64,000 nucleotides of DNA, from positions 4,960,001-5,024,000 of the forward strand of contig NZ_CP022521.1 of the NCBI RefSeq assembly GCF_002234535.1, written 5' to 3'. This DNA comes from Actinoalloteichus hoggarensis. Lineage in GTDB: Bacteria > Actinomycetota > Actinomycetes > Mycobacteriales > Pseudonocardiaceae. How positions within the stretch are numbered: the first letter of the stretch is position 1; each line of letters begins with the position of its first letter. Shown here piece after piece: positions 1 to 9,030 of the stretch. The position numbers and the translations under genes are program-made. The notes under the pieces are model-generated. The model searched no databases. It was not told the DNA's origin and saw nothing but the letters and a program-made list of their open reading frames with translations.

Positions 1-93
1 CCGATACGGTGATCCCTCCGCCATGCGGAACCGGTGCAGCCGGTCGAGCAGGCGGCGTACCCATGAACGAGCGTGCCAGCCAGGAGGCCGAAG

Positions 94-909
94 ATGTCCG
101 ACCAGGAAGAGCCGCTGCTCGGGATCGATCTGGACTGGCCCAACCCGGCGAGGATGTACGACTACGCGCTGGGCGGGGCACACAACTTCGCCGTCGATCG
201 CGAAGCATTCGACAAGCTGCTGACCATCGACGCCGACGCCGCGCTGGTCGGCCAGACCAACCGGGCGTTCCTGCGTCGGGCGGTGCGGTACTGCGTCGAT
301 CAGGGCATCCGGCAGTTCCTCGATCTCGGCTCGGGAATCCCCACCCAGGGCCATGCCCACGAGATCGCCCGGTCGGTGGACCCGACCGTGCGGGTGGTCT
401 ACGTGGACAACGAGCCGGTCGCGGTCGCGCACTCGCGGCGGCTGCTCAACGCGATCGACGGCGTCGAGATGGTCGCCGCCGACATCCGGGACCCGGAGTC
501 GGTGCTCGGTGCGCCCGAGACGGCGATGCTCGATCTCTCGCAGCCCGTCGGCCTGCTCGCGGTGGCCGTCCTGCACTACGTCTCGCCCGACGACGACCCG
601 GCCGGGCTGCTCGCGCGGTATCTGGGCCCGCTCGCGCCGGGCAGCCTGCTGGCCGTCTCCCACACCACCGTGGACGCCGTCGATCCGGTGCAGGCCGCCG
701 AGATGCGGAAGCTCTTCGATTCGACGTCCAGCCCGGTGACCCACCGCAGCCGGGCGGAACTGACCTCGCTGCTGTCGGAGCAGGTGGACCTGGTCGAGCC
801 GGGCATCGTCTGGACGCCGCAGTGGCGCCCGGACGGCCCGGAGGAGCTGCTCAGCGACGAACCGGAACGGTCCGGCACCTATGCCGCCCTGGGACGCAAG
901 CGCGACTGA
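94..909 (+). CDS. SAM-dependent methyltransferase, DUF574 family
   Basis: The 271-residue protein opens with the signature of the actinobacterial S-adenosyl methyltransferase family PF04672/DUF574: DLDWPNPARMYDYALGG, then the acceptor-site segment GGAHNFAVDREAF. A Rossmann motif I, FLDLGSGIPTQG, follows near residue 80, and VVYVDNEPVAVAHSR contains the acidic ribose-binding residue. I chose the ATG at 94 because AGGAGG lies seven bases upstream (82-87); a GTG at 73 is in frame but has no such site. Length matches the family, which is highly multiplied in actinomycetes. The substrate is unknown and nothing nearby suggests one. A hairpin just downstream probably ends the transcript. Confidence 0.9.
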   Translation: MSDQEEPLLGIDLDWPNPARMYDYALGGAHNFAVDREAFDKLLTIDADAALVGQTNRAFLRRAVRYCVDQGIRQFLDLGSGIPTQGHAHEIARSVDPTVRVVYVDNEPVAVAHSRRLLNAIDGVEMVAADIRDPESVLGAPETAMLDLSQPVGLLAVAVLHYVSPDDDPAGLLARYLGPLAPGSLLAVSHTTVDAVDPVQAAEMRKLFDSTSSPVTHRSRAELTSLLSEQVDLVEPGIVWTPQWRPDGPEELLSDEPERSGTYAALGRKRD

Positions 910-915
910 CTCGAC

Positions 916-948
916 CGGCCCGCCTCGGATGCCGATCGGGGCGGGCCG
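916..948 (+). terminator. Hairpin terminator after DUF574 methyltransferase gene
   Basis: Perfect 9-bp arms CGGCCCGCC (916-924) and GGCGGGCCG (940-948) with a 15-nt loop begin seven bases after the stop codon. There is no T-run, as is common for high-G+C actinomycete terminators. Confidence 0.45.
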
Positions 949-2510
949 CCCGCCGGAGGACACGCCGCCACCTCGTGGCGGCGGATCACCGACGTCGGGA
1001 GGTGCGACGGGGATCTCCGAGAAAGAGCACGGCCCCGACACGAATGGACAGTGCCGGGGCCGGTAAGGAGGTACCCAGTAGATCGGCGCGCCTTTCCGTC
1101 ACCTGACTACGCCGTTAGGGTGAGGTTCGACGCCGACGACGGAGCGACGCCGAGCGCTCCGCGTGGGCACCTGCCAAGGCCGTCGCGACAGGACCATCGC
1201 GGCAGGACGTCGCCCCCGGCAGCGGCGCCGCGACGGAGACGCCCCCGACGGAGACACCCCAGGACGACCCGCGAGCACGGTTCGCCTGTCGCGCCGTCGA
1301 CGGCCCGGGGCAGCGGATCAACGTGCGGAGGAACTCCCGGACCCCGACGCGGCGCCGTCGGGGATCACGCCACGCCCCGAAACAGGCAGAGCGACGGAAT
1401 CTCACCTAATCGGGTGATGTCTGCCGAAGCTGCTGCATCTTGTGAGCACAGTGAACAAGCTGTGTGCGGGGAGATGGATGAGCAGGGTGGAGTCACCGTG
1501 AGTCTGGAGACAGAGGCAGCCCTCTGGTCGCGAGCGAGAGTGTCCGAGTCGGCCGGTCTCCTTCGCGCCCCACTGGGGCCGGGCCGAGTCATGGTCGCCG
1601 TCGAGCCGACATCCGTCGACGGGTCTCGGCCGATCGTGACGCCGTCGAACCACATGCGCCGACCTGCCGCCGTCCTCGAACCCGTCCCCCGCCGTCCCCC
1701 CACCTCGGCGGGGAACGTCGGAACCGCGGCCGGTGCCGCGGCGAGGCTGCCTCGGCTCCATCGGGGACCGAGCGGCAGGCGCTCCCGGCCCGACGTCCTC
1801 GCCCGCGTCGTCGAGCCCGCGGCCGACTCGCGCTCGGCGCCCCGCCACTCCTCGGTGAACGGCGACGTCGACCGCGCCGGGTCCGCGGGCACTCGGCCGT
1901 CGAACGATCGGCGGGGCGCGGCCGGGCCGGACGCAGGCACGAAGCGTCGCGGCGTCCCGACGCACTCGGAGCCCGACCCGGTCGACCACGTTCGCGGCCC
2001 AGCCGACCACCGCCCCGCGGATGCCGGCCGCGTCGATCCCGACCCCGCCGGCCGCTGCCGCTTCGCGATCGATCTGTCGCTGATCGGCGCCGTCGTGTCC
2101 GGACGGCACCTGGACGTCGGCCTGCCCGGCCGGCGGACGGTGCGGGGCCGGGAGGACCTTGAGACGACGGGTTCCCACCCGAGCGCGCCTGCCGCACGGC
2201 CTGTCATTCCGGCCCGGTTCCCTCGGCCGAGGAGCATCGAGACCGAGCCTGCCCGGCAGCGCGGTCACGGCCGCACCACCACGGGCGAGGCGGCCGACGA
2301 GGGCAGCCGTTAGAGCCGTCGCCGCAGTTCACGTCGCGGACGAACCACGAATAATCGGCCCACGGCCAAAAGCTCGTGGCCGAATTGGCGGCGACAAAAG
2401 CCCCGGTCGGGCAATCACCCGTACGCCGTAACGGGGTCGCGCAGACGGACGATGCTCGAACAGAATGTACCGTGCCGACCTGACGGCACGCAGTGAACAG
2501 GAGTCGAGTA
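949..2510. other. Gene-poor interval upstream of the cas operon
   Basis: No convincing gene in 1.56 kb. Long open frames on both strands are Arg/Pro/Ala-rich, mutually overlapping and lack domain signatures. The least G+C-biased spot is around 1417-1520, where an in-frame ATG at 1420 could encode a peptide beginning MSAEAAASCEHSEQAV; I cannot confirm it. In canonical type I-E loci cas3 lies just upstream of casA; I found no HD-nuclease, Walker A or DEAD-box remnant here. The casA promoter probably lies in the relatively A+T-rich stretch 2340-2500. Confidence 0.5.
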
Positions 2511-4052
2511 ATGGTCGACAACCGGTCGACTTTCAACCTGACCGAACAACCCTGGATTCCGGTACGTACCGGTGCGGCGGTACGCCACATCGGTTTACGA
2601 GAGTTGTTCGAGAAAGCCCACGAGATCGAGGATCTGGCGGTGCCCATCCCACCCGCCGCCGCGGCGCTCTGGCGGGTGCTCTATGCGATCACGGCACAGA
2701 TAACCGGGCTGAACAGGGCGTTAACCGGCTCCGATCCCGGCGATGATGTCTGGACGGACGCCAGGAACGCCGTGCTGGCACGGGGTGCGCTGAGCGCGGA
2801 CCTCGTCGCGGAGCACTTCGCGGCACATCGTTCAAAGTTCTACCTCTTTCACGGGGACCGGCCCTGGATGCAAGAACCTCGCCTCGTCGAGGAATGCTTA
2901 GTTGCGTCCGGTGTCAACAAGCTCGTCGCAGGCAGGCCCGCGGGCAACAATCAGGTCTGGTTCGGGCACTTCAGCGATGTCGAGCCACAACCGATACCAG
3001 CGGGCGAAGCGGCCTTACACCTGCTGGTACAGCTTTATTACGGGCCGGCGGGAAAGTGCACCGCCCGCCGCATCGCGGGCCACGCCGAATCGAACAGCAC
3101 CAAAGGCATCCTGCGCTCGACCACCTCTTTTCATCCCATCGGGGCGAACCTCTTCGAGTCCCTCGTCGCCGGTGTGCCCGGCCCGCCGCCGAATTCGAAC
3201 GACGATCACGATCGCTGTGGCTGGGAACAGCCGCTCCTCGATCCGCTCGGCCGGCCGCCGGAGCCGACCTGGCCCGGCGGGCTCTTGACGGGCCGCACTC
3301 GCCACGCCGTCCTGCTCGTCCCCGACGTCACCGGCACCCTGGTCACCGACGCCTACCTCACGTGGGCTTGGCGAACCCCCTCCACCGAGGCCCGCGATCC
3401 CTACCTCGTCTACGACGTCAGCCGCGAGGGCCGGGCCTACCCCAGGCCGGCCTCCAGCGATCGCGCGGTGTGGCGTGACCTGGACTCCCTGCTGCTGCGC
3501 AACGCGGTCGACTCCGGAGCGACCCCACGCAGGCCCGCCGTCTTCGACGGGCTGGCGACGCTGCCCGCGGAGGTACGCGATCGGCTGCGGCTCTCCGCCT
3601 ACGGCTTCGATCAGGACGGCCAGACGCGAGACCGGCAGTGGTTCTCCGCCTCGATACCGCCCGTCCTGCGTCATCTGGAGGAGCACGACCCGATCACGGC
3701 GGTCCACATCGGCGAGCTGCGCCGAAGCGCCGAGGCCGTGGGCCGCAGGCTCCAGCACTGTCTCGCCGACGCCTGGCGCGACGTCACGTCGGCGGCGTCG
3801 CGGGAGAAGGATCGCGGCGGCCCCTGGCCGGTGCGTGCCGCGCAGCACTACTGGCCCGCGGCGGAACGCGAGTTCTGGACCCGGCTGCGCACCGGAGACG
3901 TGGACGCCGACCCGTGGGTCTTCCAGCAGCTCGCTCATCGGGCGATCGACGCGGCGCTCAGCCCCACCGACGAGGCGGATCTGCGCATCGCGCGTGCGGT
4001 CGAGGCCGCCCGCCGCAGGCTGAGCCGAGCCCTGACGAAGGAGACCCGGTGA
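2511..4052 (+). CDS. casA: Type I-E Cascade large subunit CasA/Cse1 (Cas8e)
   Basis: 513 residues, normal for Cse1. The N-terminus (FNLTEQPWIPV, then IGLRELFEKAHEIEDLA) is the typical Cse1 opening, and the motif LFHGDRPWMQEP near residue 120 is also conserved in the family. Cse1 is the large subunit of Cascade that reads the PAM and recruits Cas3. The ATG at 2511 is chosen for AGGAG at 2499-2503; an in-frame GTG at 2493 is less likely. It is the first gene of casA-B-C-D-E, with every junction a 4-nt overlap. No cas3 precedes it, so the complex it nucleates has no partner nuclease encoded in this window. Cse1 assignment is firm; activity is inference. Confidence 0.93.
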   Translation: MVDNRSTFNLTEQPWIPVRTGAAVRHIGLRELFEKAHEIEDLAVPIPPAAAALWRVLYAITAQITGLNRALTGSDPGDDVWTDARNAVLARGALSADLVAEHFAAHRSKFYLFHGDRPWMQEPRLVEECLVASGVNKLVAGRPAGNNQVWFGHFSDVEPQPIPAGEAALHLLVQLYYGPAGKCTARRIAGHAESNSTKGILRSTTSFHPIGANLFESLVAGVPGPPPNSNDDHDRCGWEQPLLDPLGRPPEPTWPGGLLTGRTRHAVLLVPDVTGTLVTDAYLTWAWRTPSTEARDPYLVYDVSREGRAYPRPASSDRAVWRDLDSLLLRNAVDSGATPRRPAVFDGLATLPAEVRDRLRLSAYGFDQDGQTRDRQWFSASIPPVLRHLEEHDPITAVHIGELRRSAEAVGRRLQHCLADAWRDVTSAASREKDRGGPWPVRAAQHYWPAAEREFWTRLRTGDVDADPWVFQQLAHRAIDAALSPTDEADLRIARAVEAARRRLSRALTKETR

Positions 4053-4942
4053 CCCGAGCCCAGCCCAGTCGCGAGATGCGAGAGGAGTTCGTCGCGCACG
4101 TGATGCGCCTGTGCTCGGAGTCGACACGGGTTCGGTCCGCCCTGCGCGCGGGCATCGGCCGCAGGCCGGAGCGCATGGCCCCCGAGGTGCACGCCGCCGT
4201 GACGAGCAGTCTCCCTCCGGACGTCTCACCCGGCACCGAGCAGGCGTTCTACACGATCGCGGGTCTGATCGCCGCCCGTCCCTGGCCGCCGAGCGAGCAA
4301 GCGGGCAGGCAGGACGGTGCGGACGCCGACCACGCGGATCCGGACCGAGGCGAGCCGCCCGGCCTGGACGTCCGCATCGTCGAGACACGGGTGGCCGACG
4401 CGACGGCGAGTGCCCGGCAGCCGGTCGCGAGTCCGGCCTGTCCGGTTCCCGTGTCGCTCGATCCGGCGGCCCTGGATCCGACACCGCATGGTCCGACACC
4501 GCTCGACGAGGCCGCGGCCGGACCGGCGCCCTTCGATCCGACCGCGTTCCACGGGCACGTGACGCCGTCGACGGCCGCACCTCCGAGGTCGCTTCATCCG
4601 GCGGACCGGCGTCCGGCCGCGCCGCACCAGCCCGACCTCGGCCACGTCCTGGCCAGAGCCACCGTGGCCCACCGAGGCGAGCGGCGACCGATGCCGGTGA
4701 GCAACGCGGAGAAGCACCTGCACCTGCTGGCCCGGCAGGGCCTCACCGGTATTCACCGTCACCTGCCCGCCGTGGTGCGACGGCTGCACGACCTCGATCA
4801 GCAGATCGACTGGTCACGACTGCTCGGCGACCTGCTCACCTGGGAGGACGAGCCGCGCACGGTGGCACGTCAGTGGCTCCAGTCGTTCTACCGGACCCTC
4901 CCCCGCGACATCCACCCCGCTACCCAGGAGGCAGAGCGATGA
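4049..4942 (+). CDS. casB: Type I-E Cascade small subunit CasB/Cse2 with long internal insertion
   Basis: Starts at GTG 4049, overlapping the casA stop as GTGA. Cse2 is the helical small subunit that forms a dimer along the Cascade belly and stabilises the R-loop. The two halves of the fold are recognisable: residues 1-81 (HVMRLC, TEQAFYTIAGLIAARPWP) and about 197-297 (KHLHLLARQGLTGIHRHL, QIDWSRLLGDL, ARQWLQSFYR). Between them lies a segment of about 115 residues rich in Pro, Asp, Ala and Thr with DPT/LDP-type repeats. The protein is therefore 297 residues where about 160-200 is usual. The insertion keeps frame and codon usage, so it is an expanded disordered loop rather than an assembly error. 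It sits between helices and could protrude from Cascade. Confidence 0.85.
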   Translation: MTRAQPSREMREEFVAHVMRLCSESTRVRSALRAGIGRRPERMAPEVHAAVTSSLPPDVSPGTEQAFYTIAGLIAARPWPPSEQAGRQDGADADHADPDRGEPPGLDVRIVETRVADATASARQPVASPACPVPVSLDPAALDPTPHGPTPLDEAAAGPAPFDPTAFHGHVTPSTAAPPRSLHPADRRPAAPHQPDLGHVLARATVAHRGERRPMPVSNAEKHLHLLARQGLTGIHRHLPAVVRRLHDLDQQIDWSRLLGDLLTWEDEPRTVARQWLQSFYRTLPRDIHPATQEAER

Positions 4943-6084
4943 CCACGCCCGCTCCCCGTCATCTCGACATCCACATCCTGCACACGCTGCCGTACTCGAA
5001 TCTGAACCGCGACGACCTCGGCTCGCCGAAGTCGCTGCTCTTCGGCGGCACGCCCCGCACCAGGGTGTCCAGTCAATGTTGGAAGCGCGCGGTGCGGCTG
5101 GCGGTGGAGAGCGGCGTCGGAGAGTCGGCGGTCCGCACCCGCAGGCTTCCCGTCGAGGTCGCCAGGGAGCTGGCCGACCGACACGGCTGGCCAGCGGAAC
5201 TCGCCGAGTTCGCCGGTCGACACGTCGCCGCGGCGGCGGGTCTCGGCGTCGACAAGGACGATCTGACGGTGCTCGTCTTCCTGCCCGCCAAGGCCGTCGA
5301 CGAGCTGGTCGAACTGTGCGTCGGTCACCGCGGCGAGCTGGACGCCGCGTTGGTCGCGCTCAGAGGCCGGGCACGACCGCAGGCCAAGAAGGGTGAGAGC
5401 GTCCTGCCCGCCGCCCGGGTGAAGGAGCTGATCGGCGGGCGCAACAGCATCACCGCGTTGTTCGGCCGCATGCTCGCCGAGCTGCCGGAGTCCAAGGTGG
5501 ACGGCGCGGTGCAGCTCGCGCACGCCTTCACCACGCACGCCACGGAACCCGAGATCGACTTCTTCACCGCGGTGGACGACCTCAATCCCGTGGAGGCGAC
5601 CGGCGGCGGGCACCTGAACACCGCCGAGTTCAGCTCCGGGGTGTTCTATCGCTATGCCAGCCTCAACCTCGCGGACCTGAGCAGGAACCTCGGCGGTGAC
5701 CGGGCGGAGGTCGCCGCCGTGACGGAGGCCTTCGTGACGGCCTTCCTGAGCGCGCTGCCGAATGCGAAGAAGACCAGCACCGCGCCGTTCACCGTCCCGG
5801 ACCTCGCCTATGTCGCGGTGCGCGGCGACCGGCCCGTGTCGTTGGCCGCCGCCTTCGAGGACGCGGTGGCCGCCCGCGACGGAGCGGGGTTCGCCACCGC
5901 CTCCCGGCATCGGTTGAACGACTACAACGCGAAGATCGGCCTGCTGCTCGGCGACGTCGCCCTCGCGTTCCACGGGCACGCCACCCTGGACGACGGGCCG
6001 TTCGACGCCCTGGGCGAGCGGCGGCGCAGCTTCCCCGAGCTGGTCTCGGAGGCGTTGAGTGCGGTGAACGGGCTGCCGGGATGA
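4939..6084 (+). CDS. casC: Type I-E Cascade backbone subunit CasC/Cas7e (Cse4)
   Basis: 381 residues, typical length. The N-terminus (HLDIHILHTLPYSNLNRDD, GSPKSLLFGGTPRTRVSSQ, WKRAVR) is diagnostic of Cas7e, the RAMP-fold protein that polymerises along the crRNA as the Cascade backbone. A conserved NTAEFSSGVFYRYASLNL segment occurs around residues 230-250 and the C-terminal YNAKIGLLLGDVALAF is present. The ATG at 4939 overlaps the casB stop by 4 nt, and the stop overlaps casD, implying translational coupling of all five subunits. Nothing suggests inactivation. Confidence 0.95.
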   Translation: MTTPAPRHLDIHILHTLPYSNLNRDDLGSPKSLLFGGTPRTRVSSQCWKRAVRLAVESGVGESAVRTRRLPVEVARELADRHGWPAELAEFAGRHVAAAAGLGVDKDDLTVLVFLPAKAVDELVELCVGHRGELDAALVALRGRARPQAKKGESVLPAARVKELIGGRNSITALFGRMLAELPESKVDGAVQLAHAFTTHATEPEIDFFTAVDDLNPVEATGGGHLNTAEFSSGVFYRYASLNLADLSRNLGGDRAEVAAVTEAFVTAFLSALPNAKKTSTAPFTVPDLAYVAVRGDRPVSLAAAFEDAVAARDGAGFATASRHRLNDYNAKIGLLLGDVALAFHGHATLDDGPFDALGERRRSFPELVSEALSAVNGLPG

Positions 6085-6848
6085 GCGGTGTGCTGCTCCG
6101 ACTCGCCGGCCCGTTGCAGGCCTGGGGCACGGCGGCGGCGTTCGCCGAGCGCGACACCCGCAGTCATCCGACCCGATCGGCCCTGCTCGGCATGATCCTG
6201 GCCGCCGAGGGGCGCTCCCGTGACGACGATCTCGATCCCGCCTGGGGTGCCGTGGAGTTCACCGTGCGCGTCGATCGGCCCGGCACGCGGCTGGTCGACT
6301 TCCACACCGTCGGCGGCGGTTATCCGCGCGGCCGGACCGTGCCGACCTCGGAGGGCAGGCGGCGGTCCGAGGCCACCGCCACGCTGGTCTCCCGACGGCA
6401 CTATCTGAGCGACGCGGCGTTCGTCGTGGCCGCCCACGGCCCCGACGAGCTTCTCGACCGGGCCGCCGCCGCGCTGCGGGCGCCGCACTGGGCGCCCTAC
6501 CTCGGCAGGCGGTCCTGCCCGGCCGATCAGCCGATGCTGCTCACCAGCGAACCGATCGACGACGCCGAGGCGCAGCTGTACCGGGTGCCGCTGGCGCGTC
6601 CGCGTCCCGACCGGCCGTGCGATCGGGTCGACGTCGACTTCATCCGCTCCGCGCACGGCGGTCCGACCGGGTCGGACCACGGCGAGGAGCTGGACGACAT
6701 CCCGATCTCGTTCCATCCGCATCGACGGACCTACCACACCAGACGAGTCGTGGTCCGTACCGAGGCGCTGCCCGCCGGCCTGTGCGGCGGCATCGGCGCC
6801 GACTATCTCGACACCCTGGCCGCCTACCTTGGGATCTCCGCACCATGA
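6081..6848 (+). CDS. casD: Type I-E Cascade subunit CasD/Cas5e
   Basis: 255 residues. The start VLLRLAGPLQAWGTAAAFAERDTRSHPTRSALLG matches Cas5e, which caps the 5' handle of the crRNA. The arginine/serine-rich R..S.PT.SALLGM region and HYLSDAAFVV near residue 110 are family features. The C-terminal half carries the usual insertion before the final beta strands. The ATG overlaps the casC stop (ATGA) and the stop overlaps casE. No sign of frameshift. Confidence 0.93.
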   Translation: MSGVLLRLAGPLQAWGTAAAFAERDTRSHPTRSALLGMILAAEGRSRDDDLDPAWGAVEFTVRVDRPGTRLVDFHTVGGGYPRGRTVPTSEGRRRSEATATLVSRRHYLSDAAFVVAAHGPDELLDRAAAALRAPHWAPYLGRRSCPADQPMLLTSEPIDDAEAQLYRVPLARPRPDRPCDRVDVDFIRSAHGGPTGSDHGEELDDIPISFHPHRRTYHTRRVVVRTEALPAGLCGGIGADYLDTLAAYLGISAP

Positions 6849-7486
6849 CCACATGGCTCACCCGTATTCAGCCGAACCTGAGCAATTCGCGCAGCCGGGC
6901 GGATCTGCACGATTTCGTCGGGCTGCACCGGACCGTCATGTCGTTGTTCCCCGCGAAACTGGGCGACACACCGCGCAGGCAGGCAGGCGCGTTGTTCCGC
7001 GTCGACTCCGGCCCGGCCGGTGACCAGCTGCTGGTGCAGAGCAGCCTGCGCCCGGAGCCTGCCCGGCTGCCGCCGGACTACGGCACGCTGCGGACCACCG
7101 AGCTGACCACGCTGCTCGACACACTGGAGAACACCATGGTCGTGCACTACCGGCTGGTCGCCAACACCAGCAAGCGACTGGCCAAGGACACCGATCGCCA
7201 TCGTCGAGGGCAGCTCGTCTCTCTCAAGGGCGAGGAGATCCTGGACTGGTGGCATCGACGCAGTGCCGAGCACGGCCTCGCGCTGGCGTCGGTGGAGGCG
7301 ACGGCGGTGACGGCGCCGCGCAGCAGGGATCGGGCGGCGATCCGCCATGCCCGCACCCGGTTCCAGGGGGTCGCCACCGTGGTGGACGCCGAGCGGCTGC
7401 GCGACGCGGTGCTCTCCGGCATCGGCCGGGCGCGCGCCTACGGCTGCGGGCTCCTCAGCGTGGTTCCCGCCAGAGCGCGGGCGTGA
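6845..7486 (+). CDS. casE: CRISPR pre-crRNA endoribonuclease CasE/Cas6e
   Basis: 213 residues, the normal size. Cas6e cleaves type I-E repeats below the stem and stays bound to the 3' hairpin. Visible family features: W..R...NL N-terminus, the DFVGLHRTVMSLFP segment with the catalytic-region His near residue 28, and a C-terminal Gly-rich loop GIGRARAYGCGLLSVVP. The ATG overlaps the casD stop. The operon ends here; cas1 and cas2, which normally follow casE, are absent. The sequence moves within about 110 bases into a decayed CRISPR array and then a truncated, unrelated gene, so 3' loss by deletion is plausible. Confidence 0.93.
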   Translation: MTTWLTRIQPNLSNSRSRADLHDFVGLHRTVMSLFPAKLGDTPRRQAGALFRVDSGPAGDQLLVQSSLRPEPARLPPDYGTLRTTELTTLLDTLENTMVVHYRLVANTSKRLAKDTDRHRRGQLVSLKGEEILDWWHRRSAEHGLALASVEATAVTAPRSRDRAAIRHARTRFQGVATVVDAERLRDAVLSGIGRARAYGCGLLSVVPARARA

Positions 7487-7594
7487 TCTCGGTGGCCGTT
7501 CGGCGGCTGACGGCCGGCCGGCGGGTCGCATCGCCGGGCTTGACGAACCGGCCGGTCTCCCGGCGGTGTGGGCAGTCCTGCCGGGCGCGTCCGC

Positions 7595-8080
7595 GTCGCT
7601 CCCCACAGCGGTGGGGGTGCACCCCAGTCCGCATCGGCGACCAGCGTCGGGCGAGGTCTTCTCCTCACCTCCGTGAGGGTTCTCCCTCTCGATACCGGTT
7701 CCGCCGCGACGCGACGGCGGCGGAACGGAGATCGCGCGAGTTCTCCGGTCGAAACCGCGTCACGCCCGAGGACGTGGCGCGTCTCCTCACTGTCGTCTCC
7801 ATCCGAGTGGAGGTGCCACGGAGGTACACAGCAAGATCGACGGCCGGCTCGCCGTTCCCCACGTCCGTGGGGGTGTTCCGCACGGCGGGAGCGTGAGTTC
7901 CCCGGAACGACACCATCTCCTCACGACCGTGGGGGTCTACCGGGGTCGGCCGTCGGCACCGCATCACCGGTCCGGCCGATGCCGGTCTCCTCACGACCAC
8001 GGTGGGGGTGAGTCCGAGGGTGCGGCTCGACCGCCGCGGCCGCGGCCGTTCTCCCCACCCTCGTGGGGGTGTCCGCTGGT
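7595..8080 (+). CRISPR. Degenerate type I-E CRISPR array next to casE
   Basis: Seven recognisable, mutually diverged repeats begin near 7597, 7659, 7781, 7853, 7915, 7985 and 8049. Each keeps the core CTCC(C/T)CAC followed, after a few bases, by GTG(G/A)GGGT, the hairpin of actinomycete I-E repeats. Spacing is about 62, 122 (one unit lost or unreadable near 7722), 72, 62, 70 and 64 nt, fitting 28-29-nt repeats with 32-33-nt spacers plus indels. The third copy has about 12 extra bases in its loop and the sixth has two. Polarity is plus, with the leader side towards casE. Because repeats differ from one another, the array looks no longer maintained. The repeat stem differs from that of the 40.4 kb array. 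Confidence 0.6.
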
Positions 8081-8111
8081 TCGGCGGCGCGGGCGGTGAC
8101 CGGGGTAGTGC

Positions 8112-8330
8112 TTCGACGACGAGTACCTGGTCGACTCGCTCGGGCAGGAGAACATCCATATCCGCCTGCACGAGGTCGGCCACACGTTCGGACTGGACGA
8201 CTCCTACGACTCGCCCACCGGTGTCGGCGGCTTCCTGGTGAAGGCGGGCACGGCCTCGCACGTCACCGAGTTCGACGCCTCGGTGGCCAAGGACTTCTGG
8301 CGACAGCCTCGCAGCCGCTACGGCCTCTGA
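8112..8330 (+). pseudogene. 3' remnant of a secreted zinc metallopeptidase gene
   Basis: In the frame starting TTC at 8112 the DNA encodes 72 residues ending at the TGA of 8328-8330. They include LHEVGHTFGLDDSYD, a HExGHxxGLDD zinc-binding/Met-zincin-like motif, and the C-terminus FWRQPRSRYGL. This is the end of an actinomycete extracellular metallopeptidase or cellulose-binding-protein-like family. There is an in-frame TAG at 8106-8108 and CRISPR sequence immediately upstream, with no start codon, so only the 3' end survives. The junction between the array and this remnant marks a deletion or rearrangement. Confidence 0.7.
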
Positions 8331-8355
8331 CGTCCTCCTCGGTGTCGAGCCGCAC

Positions 8356-8420
8356 GCGGGTGCCGACGTGCCGGCGGGTGCCGACGTGCACGCGGGTGCC
8401 GGCGGGTGCCGACGTGCCGC
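8356..8420. repeat. Short tandem repeats GCGGGTGCC(GACGTGC)
   Basis: Four GCGGGTGCC units begin at 8356, 8374, 8392 and 8402, three of them followed by GACGTGC. The repeats lie between the metallopeptidase remnant and the convergent gene ending at 8423. Confidence 0.6.
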
Positions 8421-8422
8421 GG

Positions 8423-9016
8423 TCAGCAGCGAGCGGCGCGGCCGAGCCGGTCGGCGGTCGCCTGCTGCGCGGCGGGCGTCTCCGCGGCCAGCAGGCAGGC
8501 GGTGCAGGGCATGCCCTCGCCCGCGTCGACCGTCTCGATCTCGTCGACGGGGAGATCGATTCCGCAGCGCGTCGTCACCGTCACGCCGTCGGGTTCGGTG
8601 AGCGAGCACAGATGCACTACCCAGCGGGCGGTCCCGACGACGTCGAATCGACCGGACAGGCGGGCTGGCAGCAGCGGCGGGGCGCCGCGATCGGACAGCG
8701 CCTCGCGCGGCGTGCCGCGGAGCACGTCCTGGCAGTCGAGACAGTCGCGAGCGCCGACGGCGGGCACTCCCGGTTCGATCTCCAGCGGTGCGGGCCGGAT
8801 CGTCACGTTCCGCCCGCACACCGTGGTCGCCTCGGCGCCGGGCGGCGGTCTGCCGCCGATGAGGACATGGCGGTCGAGCAGCAGGCCGAAGTCCGGAAGC
8901 GTGTCCTGGTGGTACCGCTCGGCCTCCTGGTGCCGTCCCGCCGCAGGCGGAGCGACGGTGCCCCGGCCCGACTGCCGGAACGTCTCCGGTCCTCTGGCGT
9001 CCCCCCGTGATCGCAT
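8423..9016 (-). CDS. Cys-motif (putative zinc-binding) protein of unknown function
   Basis: 197 residues, not assignable to a named family. Two similar cysteine clusters are visible: VCGRNV followed 28 residues later by CLDC (about 70-105), and RCGIDL followed by CTAC (about 145-170). This CG-x(n)-CxxC pattern recurs in the proteins encoded at 9031-9435, 25821-26075 and 26072-26632, so these are probably small structural zinc-ribbon proteins of one actinomycete family. Start ATG at 9016 is chosen for GAGGAG 6-10 bases upstream; longer frames upstream are implausible. It lies 14 bases after the stop of the next gene in the same direction, suggesting one transcript with the genes at 9031-9680. 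Confidence 0.65.
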   Translation of the reverse strand: MRSRGDARGPETFRQSGRGTVAPPAAGRHQEAERYHQDTLPDFGLLLDRHVLIGGRPPPGAEATTVCGRNVTIRPAPLEIEPGVPAVGARDCLDCQDVLRGTPREALSDRGAPPLLPARLSGRFDVVGTARWVVHLCSLTEPDGVTVTTRCGIDLPVDEIETVDAGEGMPCTACLLAAETPAAQQATADRLGRAARC

Positions 9017-9030
9017 GTCGTCTCCTCTGC

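Noticed and set aside
1051-2313. Long open frames on both strands in the gap before casA
   Set aside because: Arg/Pro/Ala-rich, overlapping each other, no start signals or domains; typical G+C-driven open frames. No cas3 motifs found in them.
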